Made by a program: the position numbers and the translations under genes
Assembly (NCBI GenBank): GCA_023014365.1
Contig: JAEBUN010000027.1
Span: 620,001-684,000, forward strand
DNA from: Lepiota brunneoincarnata
Lineage: Eukaryota; Basidiomycota; Agaricomycetes; Agaricales; Agaricaceae
Direction of reading: 5' to 3'
Length of the DNA stretch: 64,000 nucleotides
The notes under the pieces: generated by a model
What the model was told of the DNA's origin: nothing
The model's database searches: none
What the model saw: only the letters and a program-made list of their open reading frames with translations
Shown: in pieces, positions 1 through 11,545 of the stretch
How positions within the stretch are numbered: the stretch's first letter is position 1
Layout: each line of letters starts with the position of its first letter

Positions 1-447
1 GGCTGTATGCTGTGGGAAGGTCCAGGGTTGGCAGCCAAGATTAATGGTAAGATGAATGGTGATCTATTTGCCACCATTTTGGAGGATGAACTCAAGGGGA
101 GCCTGGAGTGGTATGACAAAGAGGTGGAGGATATTGTCTTTCAACAAGATAATGATCCCAAACATAGGTGCATCAAGGCTCAAAAGTGGTTCAAAGTAGC
201 TGAAATGGAGGTTATAGTGTGGCCCCCACAATCTCCAGACCTTAATCCAATTGAACATTTGTGGACTCACCTTAAAATCAAGTTAGGGAAGTATGATACT
301 CCACCTCAGGGAATGGAAGAATTATGGGATATGACACAAAATGAATGGGATCAGATTCCAGCAGAAGTGTATCAGAATACGATAGAGAGTATGCCTGATA
401 GGGTTCAGGCTGTCTTGGATGCCAGGGGAGGGTATACAAAGTACTAA
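1..447 (+). CDS. Tc1/mariner DDE transposase, C-terminal part
   Basis: The frame is open from base 1 and stops at 447. It matches the C-terminal half of Tc1 transposases: a GCMLWEGPG segment, then QQDNDPKH with the second catalytic Asp, then SPDLNPIEHLW with the catalytic Glu. The spacing between these two residues fits DD34E. The ATG at base 7 lies inside the domain (the residues before it, Gly-Cys, belong to the conserved core), so the true start is upstream of the window. The visible part is intact. It is a different subfamily from the copy at 5024-6040, about half identical by eye. Confidence 0.9.
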   Translation, partial: GCMLWEGPGLAAKINGKMNGDLFATILEDELKGSLEWYDKEVEDIVFQQDNDPKHRCIKAQKWFKVAEMEVIVWPPQSPDLNPIEHLWTHLKIKLGKYDTPPQGMEELWDMTQNEWDQIPAEVYQNTIESMPDRVQAVLDARGGYTKY

Positions 448-685
448 AAGTGTAATTATTGGTAATTTCTTAGAGATGGACAAAACCCTTCCAATGACCT
501 TAAATGATTGTTTAATTCACTGACTTCCCAAAATGGCATATTATGTAATGATGTATGGCAGGATGATACATGAGCCATATAGGTATTCCCAATCAAAATA
601 TGAAGGGTTCATCCTTAGTAGGTGGACAGTTATTAACATATTTGTTGAAGTATAAAAATCATTGGAAGGGTTTTGTCCCTTACTG
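1..685 (+). mobile_element. Tc1/mariner element 1, right part (left end outside window)
   Basis: This is the right-hand part of a Tc1/mariner element that begins before base 1. It holds the 3' half of a transposase gene (1-447) and a right terminal repeat of about 210 bp. That repeat contains two inverted copies of a binding-site-like motif: ACAAAACCCTTCCAATG near 480 and its reverse complement near 660-678. It ends CTTACTG at 685, followed by a TA target dinucleotide at 686-687. The flanking DNA on the right is another Tc1-like gene, so this copy seems to have jumped into an older relative. Confidence 0.85.
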
Positions 686-687
686 TA

Positions 688-1878
688 GTACTCTCAAGTC
701 ATTTTTCTTCTTCAGAATGGTTATTCCCTGCAACAAACTCAGTCCAAACTGGTCTAAGCAAGAGTACTATTGAGCACATCATGAAAGAAGTTGATCAAGA
801 TGAGGAAAACAATAAAGGAGGACAATCCTCCATGCTATCTTCTCAGAATAAATAATCAATAATTGACTAAATTACTTCTGGGAAGCTGGACAATGCAGTT
901 CAAGCTGCCCAATTTATCAAGCCTATTCTTCCTACTCCTGTCATACTTCAAACAATCTGAAATATGCTTAAGAAAAATAATTTCTGGTTTGTTATTCAGA
1001 TTAATGGTCTCCTCCTAAGAGACAACACTGAATTACTCACTTCAAATCGCCTATAAGCACAAGGATTGGACAGTAGAAGTTGGAAAATGGTCTTATGCAC
1101 AGATGAAACAAAAATCAACAAGCTTGGGTCATATAAAAAGATATATAAGGGGGGAAGGACTTTCAGATAAGACTATTATTCCCTACTGTTAAGCATGAAG
1201 GTGATAGTAATATTATGGTATGGCTGGCTATGAGATGGAAAGGAGTAGGAATGCTAGTGGAGGTTGAGAGGATTATAGATATAGAGCAGTACTCTGAGAT
1301 TTTGGAGCATCAGATAGTGAACAGCTTTGAAACTGTGGAGATCAAGGAGAAAGTGTAGGTATTCTAGTAAGACAATGATCCAAAATACAAGTCTAAAAGG
1401 GCAATTGAGTGGTTTGAAGATAATAATATGCAAATTCTACTATAGCCTGCACAATCTCCTGACCCCAATTCCATTGGATACCTCTGGACATACCCAAAGA
1501 ACTGGTTGAAGGAATATGAGAAACCACCTGAGGAAATATATGAATTATGGGACAGGTTGGTGGTAAAGTGGAAGTGTCAAAAGCTTATTGAAAGCATGAC
1601 CAGAGGCTCAAGGCAGTCATCAAGGCAAAAAGAGACTACATAATGTATTAATCAATAAAATGACAGAGGATCAAAAAACTGTCCCAATGAGTTAATAGTT
1701 TAAATGCTTAATTGATCCATTACTTCTCGGACAAATCACGTGGTTTAAACGGATTCAGGATCCCAATATGCTATATTATCATCATCTATTTTCCCAAGTA
1801 TTTATGTAATCACCTTAGTCCACTATTAGCTGATCTTTCCAAATGGTGAAAACATTGGGACAGTTTTTTGACTCACTG
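688..1878 (+). pseudogene. Decayed Tc1/mariner element 2 (transposase pseudogene plus right TIR)
   Basis: Scattered frames recall a Tc1 transposase. The helix-turn-helix segment LSKSTIEHIMKEVD lies near 750-800, CTDETKIN near 1095-1120, QQDNDPKYKSK near 1370-1400, and a damaged Glu motif (SPDPNSIGYLW) near 1455-1490. Many stops and frameshifts break it. The right terminal repeat runs from about 1664 to 1878, with a CAAAAAACTGTCCCAATG-type motif and its inverse, ending CTCACTG before TA at 1879-1880. The 5' part is missing where element 1 abuts, consistent with insertion of element 1 into this one. Confidence 0.75.
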
Positions 1879-1919
1879 TATAAGACAAAGTGGGAAGGGT
1901 TTATTTATTCTAATAACCC

Positions 1920-2656
1920 TGTGAAAGGATGTAAACTGGGGTGTTAAGGGTTTGGTGATGCAAGTACAACAGTGTCCATCTGTCACTGAGGCTTCAACCC
2001 AGATTCTGTAGGTGGAATAGAGAAATCAGCTAGAAAATGAACAATTTAAATAAAACCACTCAACACATGAATTTGAGATGATATGAGAGGACAAGGGGAC
2101 ATATTCTGAATGAATTCCAATAGCTGGGATGTCAAGGTGAGGCAAAACAAAGCAAAATGAAGCAAGATAGAGAGAAAGAGAGAGAGAGAGAGAAAAGAGA
2201 ACTTTAGATGTGAGTTAAGATCATGTTAACTGAGGTCCCTACAAAATATATGCAGTATGTATACCCTAGGGACTGTGGAGCTCATGTATGCTCCGGAAAC
2301 TTTACAAAGAACACTAAAAAAGCAAGTGGAGAAGGAATAAGGATAAGGAAGAAGGAATGCACAAATAAATTGGAAAATACTAACTACTGTTCATTTAGAA
2401 TGTCCTAGATTTCCATCATATGCTATGATGCTATGGGCAGTGTTCCTCATTCATTACTGAGGGGCAGGGAATGGAGAGACAAGTCAGGAGGAGGGGGGGG
2501 ATATGTCTGATCTGAAATCATTTGATCCAATAGCTACATGTTTCTTTTTTAGGAAGTTGTTGCACTGGTGCTTCATCCAAAATTTGTTACATCCAAAAAT
2601 TGTTATGGAGAGGTGGTCTGCTTGGCTACATGAGCTGCTGAGCAGCCACCTCTACA
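1920..2656 (-). repeat. Left (3') LTR of the Gypsy element
   Basis: This repeat begins TGTGAAAG and ends CCACCTCTACA on the plus strand, giving TG...CA ends. It matches 11806-12535 over its whole length with many substitutions. It includes a GA microsatellite near 2167-2195 and a segment that reads as a 61-aa ORF in both LTRs; that ORF is judged to be an accident of LTR similarity. Confidence 0.8.
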
Positions 2657-2699
2657 TCAGCAGGGGACTTGAATATTGACTTCCCAGTCAATCCAAATT

Positions 2700-3637
2700 C
2701 TGTTGAAGAAACAGGGGGAGATTTATCAGGTAGAATGGTGGGATCAGATGTGAGGAGCTTTGATTGTAGGTAAGGTCATCAAGTTGCTCAGGGGTAGCTT
2801 TTGTGAGCTTGGTAATGGGTACAGCTCAGAGATCTCAAGGGTGATAAGGCACTAATCAAAAGGCAGCAAAATGCAGCTTGGAAATAGAGCCATCAAATTT
2901 GGAAAGGATGTATAAGCCTCCTGTGGTTTGTCATAACACTACCATAGGTCCAAAATAGCAAGTTTTTGTCTTGGCACCAATTTCTGTGTCTGCTCTTGAG
3001 TTTCTGACAAATACCAATGCTCCAGGATTGAAGTTATAGTCCTGAATCAAATTAGCAAATTTTTCATTGTATACAGACTCATATCTTGCCTTCAGAACCA
3101 TCTCCTTGACTTGTTTAAGGTTGTCCAGTCACTTCTGAAGCTAAGTAGCACAATAGGTGATGAGAGAGGTCATTGATAAAGGTTTAGAGAGTGATGGAGC
3201 TAGATAGGTTGCTTCAGCCAGGTTGAAAGGGAATAATGGTTCCACTCCATAAGCAATGTAGTATGGGGAGTATATTGTGGATTTTGGGATTGAAACTTGT
3301 TCTGCCCAAAACACTGAAGGTGCTGCACTTGTCCATCATTTTTCATCATCTCTTGCTGCTTTTACCAATGCTTCTCTAATGTCAAAATGTCTCTACTCAA
3401 CTGGGCCATTTGCTCATGAATTATATGGTGAAATCCAAATGTGATGAATCTTGTATTTGTCTGCCAAGTATTGAACTGCTTGAACAAAAGCTGAGCCATT
3501 ATCCATGACAATTTCTTCAACTGCACCCCATCTACACAATATATCCTTGAAAATAAATGCTGCAAGCAACTGAGCATTTTCCTGGTGAAACATCTGCCAC
3601 TCTGGGTATGAAGAAAGTGAGCATTGAGCATGAACAA
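2700..3637 (-). pseudogene. Gypsy integrase remnant (catalytic core and C-terminal domain)
   Basis: On the minus strand 3637-3362 is an open stretch reading LNAHFLHTQSGRCF..., then ...IYCVDGVQLKKLSWIM and a damaged FHHIIHEQMAQLSRDI. It recalls the integrase core of basidiomycete Gypsy elements. Further downstream, near 3100-2880, the frame reads NPGALVFVRNSRAD, GPMVVL and GGLYILSKFDG, the integrase C-terminal module that precedes the 3' LTR. Stops and frameshifts are frequent. The coding region is cut at 3637 by the next insertion and resumes at 6786. Confidence 0.75.
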
Positions 3638-4783
3638 TGTAAGGGCAACCTGGTTATCACATCATGTCAACTAAACAGGGGGAAACCTTAGAGAATTAAG
3701 TAAGGTTTCTCCAAGCTTATCTACACTACTTATACTACTTGCCATAAGTCCAAGTTAAGTAAACTATTCTACATAAATGGCCGTGAGGTGTCAGGGATGT
3801 CTAAAGTGGGTATGGTCAGGAATGGGCTCAGAACAGGGTCACATATGCCAGTGAGGGTTTGCATCTGCATTGGAGGGGTGTAGGAAGGAACTCCAAGCAC
3901 TGGAGTGCTGGAGGACCAAATTCTGGGCCAAAGGGGGCTGTGTTTAGGGGAAGGTAGTGAAGAGAACTCGACTCCTCAGCACGTGAAAAGTGCCGAAACG
4001 AAACTGAAACACAAACAAAACATGATCGAAACAGCTGCTAACACGAACAAACAAAGGGGCAAGTGTGGTTGGCGAAACAACCACTGGGCTTCAAAAACCA
4101 AGAAAGACAAGTTATATGTGAGAGAGCGAGAGAGAGAGGGAGAATGAGACTGAGAGGGAGTTTTAGGGTCCTATATTGACTGCCAAGCTCATAAGTGAGC
4201 TTGGAACTTTATATACAAGTAAATTATTGTACTAGCTATGTTTTCTGTACCTGAAACTGGATCGAAAAATTGAGAGATAATTATACTAGAACAAATCTGG
4301 AAAATAAGGAACATGAAACAGGAGAGATCGTGAAGTTTTCACGACTATGTTAACAGGGAAATGGGAAAACAGAATAGACAAGATGAAAGGGGTGGTATGC
4401 GAGGCTCAGAGGAGTCTATATATGGGGAGAAAACTTATGCTATGGTTCAAGTTCAGGGAAAGGAATAGAAAAGTAGTGAAAATTTATTTGTTAGGGAATG
4501 TAAGAGGTTTCAAGTGAAAGGGATATGTCGTGAAATGATAACGGCTTTGTTCAGCTGGGCGCTCCGAGTTTCTTGATCCGAGTTTGGATTTTGGGTTCCG
4601 AGTTTGGGTTCCAAGTCCTACGAGAGGTGGCATAGGGCAGCCTTTGCAGGTGTAGCTGCTTGCCCACCTCTACAGTAGGTGCACTGGAACCAAGTTGATA
4701 TTCAGGTGCCAATTGCAATTGACACCTGCACTATTTAAGTACATAGAGGCATGTGCACAGACTGGGTAGTCCAACACTACATA

Positions 4784-6389
4784 CAGTGACCCACAAAACC
4801 GTTCCAATGTTTTGTACTTTTGACTTACAGTAGTAATAGCTCAGTAAATAAAATAGCCATATTTGTGAATATATTTATAAACATAGCCAAATATGTCATA
4901 TCTGACTCTGCAAAGTTGCGTCATGTAATACTTCCAAATTAGGCAATTATGAATTTTGTAATCATTTTAAGTCATTGGAACGGTTTTGTCAATGACATAT
5001 TATACTAGGCTATCCTATTATTTCTAGTACTTAGAGTAGCCCCCCCTGGCTTTGAGTACAGCTGCTACTCTTCTAGGCATACTTTCAATTAACTTCTGAC
5101 ACTCAGAAGCTGGAATAGCATCCCACTCCTTTTCTACCCTCTGCCACAACTCCTCCATACCCTTGGGAGGAGATTCATACTCTCCCAACTTTCTCTTCAC
5201 ATATTCCCATAAGTGTTCAATGGGATTGAGGTCAGGTGACTGTGCTGGCCAGGTTAGGAGCCTAAAATGATTTTTTTGAAACCATTCTTTGGCCAGTGTA
5301 CTCTTGTGTTTGGGGTCATTATCTTGCTGAAAGATAATATCTCGGGGTTTAAGCTTGTACCACCGGAGACTCTTCTTCAAATCTTCCTCCAAAATTTGCA
5401 CAAACAACTCTGCATCCATCCTTCCATCAATCCTCACTGCATAGCCTGGGCCATCCCACAGCATACAGCCCCAAACCATCACTGATCCTCCTCCATACTT
5501 CAGAGTTCCCTTGACCAATCTTTCACTAAGCCCCTCTCCCTTCTTTTTCCATCCCCACTTCCTCCCATCTGACCCCAAACAATTAATTTTGGTCTCATCA
5601 GACCATACAACCAGCTTCCAGTCCTCCATAGTCCAATGCTGGTGTGTCAGAGCAAAATCCAGCCTAGCCCTCCTATGCTTGTCAGAGAGTAAAGGCTTTT
5701 TTTGCTTGACTACAGCCTTCATTCCTGCCTGTTTGAGATGCCTTGCTACAGTCTGTGAAGAGACTGATGTCCCAATGATGGGAGCAAGAGATTTGGCTAT
5801 ATCTACAGCAGTTTCAGCCTTGCCAGCAGAGATAAGATGGATAGCATGCCGAATATTAGTGGTAGAGAGTTTTGAAGGACGTCCTCCAAGTGATTTAGTA
5901 AGGCTGGAACAATTTTTAGAGGCTAGCCTGGATATGGTACTGCGCCCAACACCAGTAATTGCCTCAATTTTAGTATAGGAATGATGAGAATTTAGCAAAG
6001 AGAGGATGGTTTGCTTTAGAGTAGAAGATAATGGCTTCATGGTAGGTAGGGGGGTTGAGAATGATGGGACATGGCTGTCAGCACATCTATTTATATGTCA
6101 AAGACACGTGGTCACATGATCTTGTTGATTCACAATCAACGGAGTCATGTGATTGCTTGGATTAGTATTAAAAATTACTATTGACAAAACCGTTCCAATG
6201 ACTTAAAATGATTACAAAATTCATAATTGCCTCATTTAGAAGTATTACATAACGCGACTTTGCAGGGTCAGATATGACATATTTGGCTATGTTTATAAAT
6301 ATATTCACAAATTTAGCTATTTTATTTACTGAGCTATTACTACTTTAAGTCAAAAGTACAAAACATTGGAACGGTTTTGTGGGTCACTG
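4784..6389 (-). mobile_element. Intact Tc1/mariner element with long terminal inverted repeats
   Basis: Both ends read CAGTGACCCACAAAACCG inward and are flanked by TA (4782-4783 and 6390-6391). The terminal inverted repeats are about 210 bp (4784-4993 and 6181-6389). Each carries an outer ACAAAACCGTTCCAATG and an inner copy of the same motif in reverse, so four similar sites occur in total, reminiscent of IR/DR-type Tc1 elements. The transposase ORF is uninterrupted. The element sits inside the insertion at 3638-6785 and is therefore one of the youngest events here. Confidence 0.93.
5024..6040 (-). CDS. Tc1/mariner DD34E transposase, intact
   Basis: This 338-aa protein is the usual size for Tc1 transposases. 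The N-terminus has paired helix-turn-helix features (SYTKIEAITGVGRSTISRL near residues 21-40, then GGRPSKLS), followed by a second DNA-binding module. The catalytic triad is visible: Asp in VVWSDETKIN, Asp in QQDNDPKH, and Glu in PDLNPIEHLW. The last two are separated by 34 residues. The start ATG at 6040 lies just inside the right terminal repeat and no in-frame stop interrupts the gene. It should act in the nucleus by cut-and-paste transposition at TA. Whether it is expressed cannot be seen. Confidence 0.95.
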   Translation of the reverse strand: MKPLSSTLKQTILSLLNSHHSYTKIEAITGVGRSTISRLASKNCSSLTKSLGGRPSKLSTTNIRHAIHLISAGKAETAVDIAKSLAPIIGTSVSSQTVARHLKQAGMKAVVKQKKPLLSDKHRRARLDFALTHQHWTMEDWKLVVWSDETKINCLGSDGRKWGWKKKGEGLSERLVKGTLKYGGGSVMVWGCMLWDGPGYAVRIDGRMDAELFVQILEEDLKKSLRWYKLKPRDIIFQQDNDPKHKSTLAKEWFQKNHFRLLTWPAQSPDLNPIEHLWEYVKRKLGEYESPPKGMEELWQRVEKEWDAIPASECQKLIESMPRRVAAVLKARGGYSKY

Positions 6390-6613
6390 TACATAGACTA
6401 CTAGAATTAATATGTGCACACAATACACGACAATGTTAGTTAATACAATTGTTTGCTAGATCAGGCTTGGGGACAGGGGCAGCTGAAGGCTAAGGCTGGG
6501 CTTGGTCATTGGGCATTGGCTAGAGAAGCTGAGCCTGGATGCCAACCACAGACCTCTAGACATACCTTGTGTAAGGAGGAGCATCACCACAAGTCCCCTT
6601 ACAGGCTGGGGAT

Positions 6614-6760
6614 GAGATTTCCGAATGCAGGAAGGCAGGGAATCGGATTTCCGCGCATATAAGAAAGCTGGGGATTGGGTTTCTGAACATAGAGAGGCAG
6701 GAAATCAGATTTCCAAGTGCTAAGAGGCAGGAAATTGGATTTCTGAATTTGAGGTTGTGA
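6614..6760. repeat. Short imperfect minisatellite (GGATTTCCG-type units)
   Basis: About five imperfect copies of a unit built on (G)GATTTC(C/T)GAA...GGCAGG follow each other at irregular 24-40 bp spacing. The reverse complement of the same array occurs at about 15010-15130 in the related LTR-like copy, so the array belongs to that repeat family. Confidence 0.6.
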
Positions 6761-6785
6761 ACAGTGACCTAAAGTTCCCTTTACA

Positions 6786-8038
6786 AACAATGTATCAGAA
6801 CCCATTTGACTTCAGCATGAACATAGTGTCAATGTAGGCTTTTCAGAAAAGTGAGAGGAATGTACCCTACTGCAATATGTGAAGTGTCAATGCCTAAAAT
6901 GACTTCTTTGCCAGAGAGATAGTCAATAGATCAAATTGCTGGTAAATTTCAAGTGATTTCCTTCAATTCTTCCATAGCAGCCAATTGTTCTGGTCCAAAT
7001 ATGGACTTTGCACCTTTTTGAGTGAGATCCATGAGTGGGCAAGCAACAGTAGTGAAATTTCAAATAAAAATGCAAATTGTCCCCACAGTTCCAAGAAAAC
7101 AACAAACTTTGGTCAGATTTCAACATATAGGCCAATTCAAGACCTTCTGGATGCAAGAGGGATCAGGGAGGTGTCCTTCATATGTGCAGAGATGGCCTAG
7201 AACAATGGCAGAAGGGATACAAATGTGGAATTTTGCAGCAGAAAAGGTTCCTCCAGCATGTTTGACCTATTGAAAAACCCTGTTGACATTTTGTAAATGT
7301 TCCCAGATGAACCTATGGATGCCTGGGGTCTCAGGGATTGTCTTGAAGCCTCCATCAATGGTTTCATATCATGTTGGGGGTCCTTTGACAGGCACATCAT
7401 CAACAAAAGGTACTGCAACCTCTGGAATCTCCTTCAGTAAGAGGAAAGTGAGGTCTCCATGTTGTATTTGCATCAAATTTGTGTATCCCATTGGAATAGA
7501 GGTGAGCCAAAATGTTCCTAAAGGTATTTGGAAGGTAGTGAGGTCCCAAGATTCAATTGCCAAGGCCCTCTGGTCATATCCAACAAAAAGATTGAAAACT
7601 CCATAGCAACCATGTCCACCAAATGCTTCTGCATACTGTTCAACATGGGGAGGGACTCCACTGTCTTTGATTAAGAGTGTATTGAGGGGTTGAAGGTCAT
7701 GTACAATCCTGAGAGATTTTCCATCCTTCTTCAAAACACAGAACTACCATGACCTGTAAGATGAGCTGGATGGTTCATAGACTTCTATAGTAACTTTGGA
7801 TTTGATAATTTTTATAACTTCATGAAAAATGCCAGGAGAGATAGGGATGTTTTTGAGGACCCATGAAACATGTTCAATCATTGGGATTACCACTGGGTCA
7901 AAATAGTCAGATGAAAACTTGCCCTTTTCTTCTTTATTCCATGCAAATCTAAGCTCCTGGAGTTTGATAAGGTGGTGCACCAATTTTTCTTCTTCAGGCC
8001 ACAGAAATCCATCTTTATTAACTTCCATCTTGCCTCAT
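6786..8038 (-). pseudogene. Gypsy pol remnant: reverse transcriptase and start of RNase H
   Basis: The minus strand from 8028 reads NKDGFLWPEEEKLVHH, PGIFHEVIKIIKSK and YEPSSSSYRS, then (7734-7369) KKDGKSLRIVHDLQPLN, DSGVPPHVEQYAEAFGG, GYDQRALAIESWDLTTF, IPMGYTNLMQIQHGD and a damaged catalytic motif PFVDDVPVKGPPT. Further left, LTQKGAKSIFGPEQ and DYLSGKEVILGIDTSH mark the connection and the RNase H start. This is a textbook basidiomycete Gypsy pol. Frameshifts near 7740 and 7200 make it non-functional. Confidence 0.85.
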
Positions 8039-8430
8039 TGTTATCAGAATTCTGTATCAGAAGGACGGTTATGTTTAACTTACTCTCTCATGTCAAATGT
8101 CACTATGAAACAATCAGTAGTGTACATCAGAAGGCCTATATTTAGCTTATGCCTCATTGTCTTATCTCTGACTCATAAATACTTGGGTCCATCCACTTAT
8201 AGTAGGAGCATAGCCACACTTAGTATTATATAAGGATACAGTACATTACTATGTATCCTTATCTTAGTGTTATACAGTTCTTGCCTCCTATACCTCTTTG
8301 CCCTTAAACTGGCTGGACTATAGTGCTCCATTGTCTCTAAGTCACACCTAGTAGGACAAGACCAAGTCTGTATTGACATCTTGCCTCGAATGCTGTGCTA
8401 CTCAAGAGCGAATCCTTAACCCGGATAACA
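8039..8430. mobile_element. Solo LTR with CTCAT target duplication
   Basis: A 392-bp block with inverted ends TGTTATC...GGATAACA is flanked by CTCAT at 8034-8038 and 8431-8435. It splits the Gypsy pol frame: coding similarity stops on one side and resumes on the other. It includes TATATAAGG near 8228, fitting an LTR promoter. No coding region is present. Confidence 0.8.
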
Positions 8431-8435
8431 CTCAT

Positions 8436-9240
8436 TGTTCTTGAGTGTATCATATGATGGGAGTGAAGTTGGGAGGATGGAAGGGAAGTATGGGAATAGT
8501 TTTGAGTGGATCACAGGGGATGTGGTGAACAATTCTGAAATTTTTGGGAAGGGTAGTTGCAACTGGCTTGACCTTGTTAGCAACCTTCTTGTATGCAAAT
8601 ACTGAGTGATCTGGGGCCTAGGAATTTTCTTCAGGGCAAGCTAGCAAGATTTCATATATTTCTTGAGGGTTTGAAAGACTTGGGAAGTGAGCAGTAGTGA
8701 AAGCAAGAGGGGAAACCATAGAACATGAGAGGAGAGTGACTGAAATGGAAGGTAATGTACTAATTTGGGTAACTGGTGATGGCTTGACATCTCTTCAACT
8801 ATGGGCTGAATCCTCAACATTTAAAAGCCTGAGACAGGTTGGAGAGGGTATACTTGAGCCTGGATAGGTATGGTGATGACTGATTTTGTGTTAGGATTGA
8901 CTAGAGTGATTTCAGAATGGCCATTACTGAAGTGTCAAGTACTGGCTTGGGTGAGGGTGAGGAATGGTCAGCCTGGAAGCATTTCATAGGATGCCTTTTT
9001 GATGACTTGAACCTGTAGTTAGAAGTTATTGGATCCAATAGATACTTGGAGGTTTGGTAAGAGTCCAATAGTCAATTCTTGAGAGGCATTTGCAGACTTC
9101 ATGACCAGGGTATGGTCAGACCTCATTGGAAGATCAATTTTTTGCCAAATATCACATTGGGTCCCAATAGTCTGTGAGCCTTCATCAAGTATAGCATCAA
9201 AAGTGACCTTTCCTTTAATATCCAGCTGAATAGTTCATAA
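8436..9240 (-). pseudogene. Gypsy aspartic protease remnant and linker
   Basis: On the minus strand near 9230-8850, broken frames read AILDEGSQTIGTQCDIW, LPMRSDHTLVMKSANAS and YEMLPG. These match the retroviral-type aspartic protease of basidiomycete Gypsy elements, with DEGSQ as the active-site equivalent. Between 8850 and 8436 only the poorly conserved protease-RT linker is expected; nothing else was recognised there. Confidence 0.7.
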
Positions 9241-10900
9241 ATCTTCAATGTGGTTTGCCACAACAAGAGAATTAGGAGAAGGGGAAGGATGGTGATTTAA
9301 GTATGTGGCAACATGATCTTCTTTGTCCAAATAGCTTTGATCTATCTCTGCAATATTTGCTGAGGCTCCAGTAGGTGTTCTCTTGGTTGTAACTTGTTCC
9401 TTGACATGTTTTTGGACTTCTGGGGAGATAGCATACAGTTCTCTTTGAGTAAGCATCACTGTTCCTTCCATACTTCACTGAATGACTTGATTTGCAACTT
9501 TGGGATCTTCTATAGGTGTAGTGTAACAATATTGTGATGAGTTTGTGGGCTGTGAAGATGCTGGAAGAATAAGAGGGGGAGGAGATGATGTCTGGGGGCT
9601 CTGTGATGTCAAAGAATTTCCCTGGCTTGTTGGGGGTGCCCCAGATTGATTCTGCAAATGCTTGGATACGCCTGGGGCTGTCTTAGCTTTGGTGGCTTCA
9701 TTTAAGCATTTTCTGATCTCCTCAGCCTATTTTAGTGATAAAACTGTGACTGTATCCAATAAGCAAAGTTCTTCCAAGTCTTGTTTTGAAATATGCAAGG
9801 TAGAGTGAAGGAGTGACATGGAGAATGATTCTGGAGCACTGGGAGTGATTGGCTAGATGGGTATGGTGTAGCAGCCTCTAGGATATTGTTCTGCATGCTT
9901 GGTGGGTTCCCCAGTTAGTTTTGGTTCCAATTATTGATCTGTTCCATGATATTTTGTCCAAGTGCAATCCGAGGTGTGATCCAAGTACCATCAGGAAGTA
10001 TGAGTTAGTTTGAAGCATCCCATCAAGAGAGTCCTTGTTGAATATATTCTGCAGCCTTTTGGTAAGCATGAAAGAAGTGATTTAGGTCAGAACAGAACAT
10101 ACAAATAGTGGGACAAGGTTGGTGAAAGGCTGGTGGATTTGGAGCATCCATTGGAGGGTTAAAGGTCAATTTTGTGAGGAGTTGGTACCAAGTTTTCCAG
10201 CCGATCAGTCCAAAAATGCATCTGAGACCAGGAATTGTTCAATTGACATCATATCAAATACCTCTCAGGCTGGTGGTAAGATTTGGGCAAAGGGTTGGAT
10301 AAGGTGAGGTCAGAGGGGAGTAGCAGTCATGGGGTATGCTCCAGTCTTGGTTGTGGCTGAGTTTGAGGTCAGAAAAAATTGTGCAGCTTCAACAACATCT
10401 TCCATATTCCATGGTTGATGCAGGGGATGGTCTGGGTTCTTCAAATGAAGTCTTGCACCAAGTTTTTCATGAAAAGCAAGATCAAAACCACTAAATAATA
10501 GAGTATTTTGTTCCCTCTGAGATATTTCTCCTTGAGCAAAAAGCCAGTCTGAAATCATCACAAATTCATGATAATATTCTCCAAACTAGTAGTGAGATTG
10601 CATTGGCTCTCTAGTGTTTCAATCCACCAAGATTTTGAGATCAATTAGAGTGTACTTGAGCTTTTCTTCAGCACCACGATATAAAGCCAAAATATCTTGT
10701 TTGAAAGCCTCCCAATTAGTTCCTTGAGCTGTAGGAAGACTCTGCCAGATCTCATACTCCTTCTGGTCCAGGTATCCAAGTGTATTTTGTATCTTCTCCT
10801 TCTGAGAAAGTGCACAATCCTTTGCAAAAATATCATTCTTGTCAAAAAATCACTTCAGTGACAAGGGATGTCCATTAAATTGGGAAGCTCTCCACTCATG
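9241..10900 (-). pseudogene. Gypsy gag remnant
   Basis: Several minus-strand frames cover this stretch. The best is 10561-10310, WLFAQGEISQREQNTLLFSGFDLAFHEKLGARLHLKNPDHP, which resembles the retrotransposon gag of basidiomycete Gypsy elements (SxREQ...F.GF...L). A Ser/Pro-rich stretch follows at 9657-9475. The frames are disjoint, so the gene is dead. Confidence 0.6.
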
Positions 10901-11073
10901 AGGGGCAGGCATATAACACTTTGGCTGGTGAGGTGATGAATTGGAAAGATGGGAAGTGTTCAGACCTCTGGGTGCCTGCCAACTAGTAGGGATGAAGCAA
11001 GGTCAGTTAGGAGTTTGCAAGCCGATATTACTGTCATCTTAAGATTCTAGTTGGGGAAATGGGCAAGGGGGAA

Positions 11074-11545
11074 TGTTAGGGCAACCTGGGGGGGGGCCTT
11101 CGCCAGCTTAGGGGGAGCTGAGGGGACACTGCAGGGGTATCCTAAGTCTTATTAATCTGTGAGTTAAGTACAGGGCACATACCTGCAAGGGTATCCTAAG
11201 AGAATAGGATAGAGAAACCCTTGCAGGTGAAACTATGTACTGTATATATATGACTTATATAATCAATATAAGTTGAACCAAACTTGGCTGTGGTATCCGG
11301 GTGGTACACAAAGGGCAATCATGGTTGAAACCAATGCGAGGAGTGAGGGTGGCTGTCTAGGATCTACAGGAATAAAGGAAGGCAGAAGGAGGTTGAGGAA
11401 AGTGTGGAGAGTGAAGGAAAAGGTTCATCTGGTCAATGAGGGGACATCCAGGGTGTTTGGACTGTGCATAGGGCTTAGGTGTTTAAAAGGGGGAATATAC
11501 AGTGTGTTGGAAGTGTTGCTGGGGTGTTTGGGGTGTCCCCTTACA
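11074..11545. mobile_element. Solo LTR with GGGAA target duplication
   Basis: This 472-bp block starts TGTTAGGGCAACC and ends TCCCCTTACA. It is flanked by GGGAA at 11069-11073 and 11546-11550. It sits in the Gypsy 5' leader. Its ends resemble those at 3638-6785 and 14977-15399, suggesting one LTR family. Confidence 0.78.

Larger units (their letters stand above)
3638..6785. mobile_element. LTR-like insertion with AACAA target duplication
   Basis: The insertion starts TGTAAGGGCAACC and ends CCCTTTACA. It is flanked by AACAA at 3633-3637 and 6786-6790, a perfect 5-bp duplication. Removing the Tc1 element inside it leaves about 1.5 kb with no recognisable gene. Its ends are related to a 423-bp copy in opposite orientation at 14977-15399 and to the solo LTR at 11074-11545, so all three appear to be one LTR family. 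It could be a long solo LTR or a non-autonomous element. Confidence 0.7.

Noticed and set aside
5267..5978. Plus-strand ORFs of 72 and 155 aa
   Set aside because: Antisense shadows of the intact Tc1 transposase.
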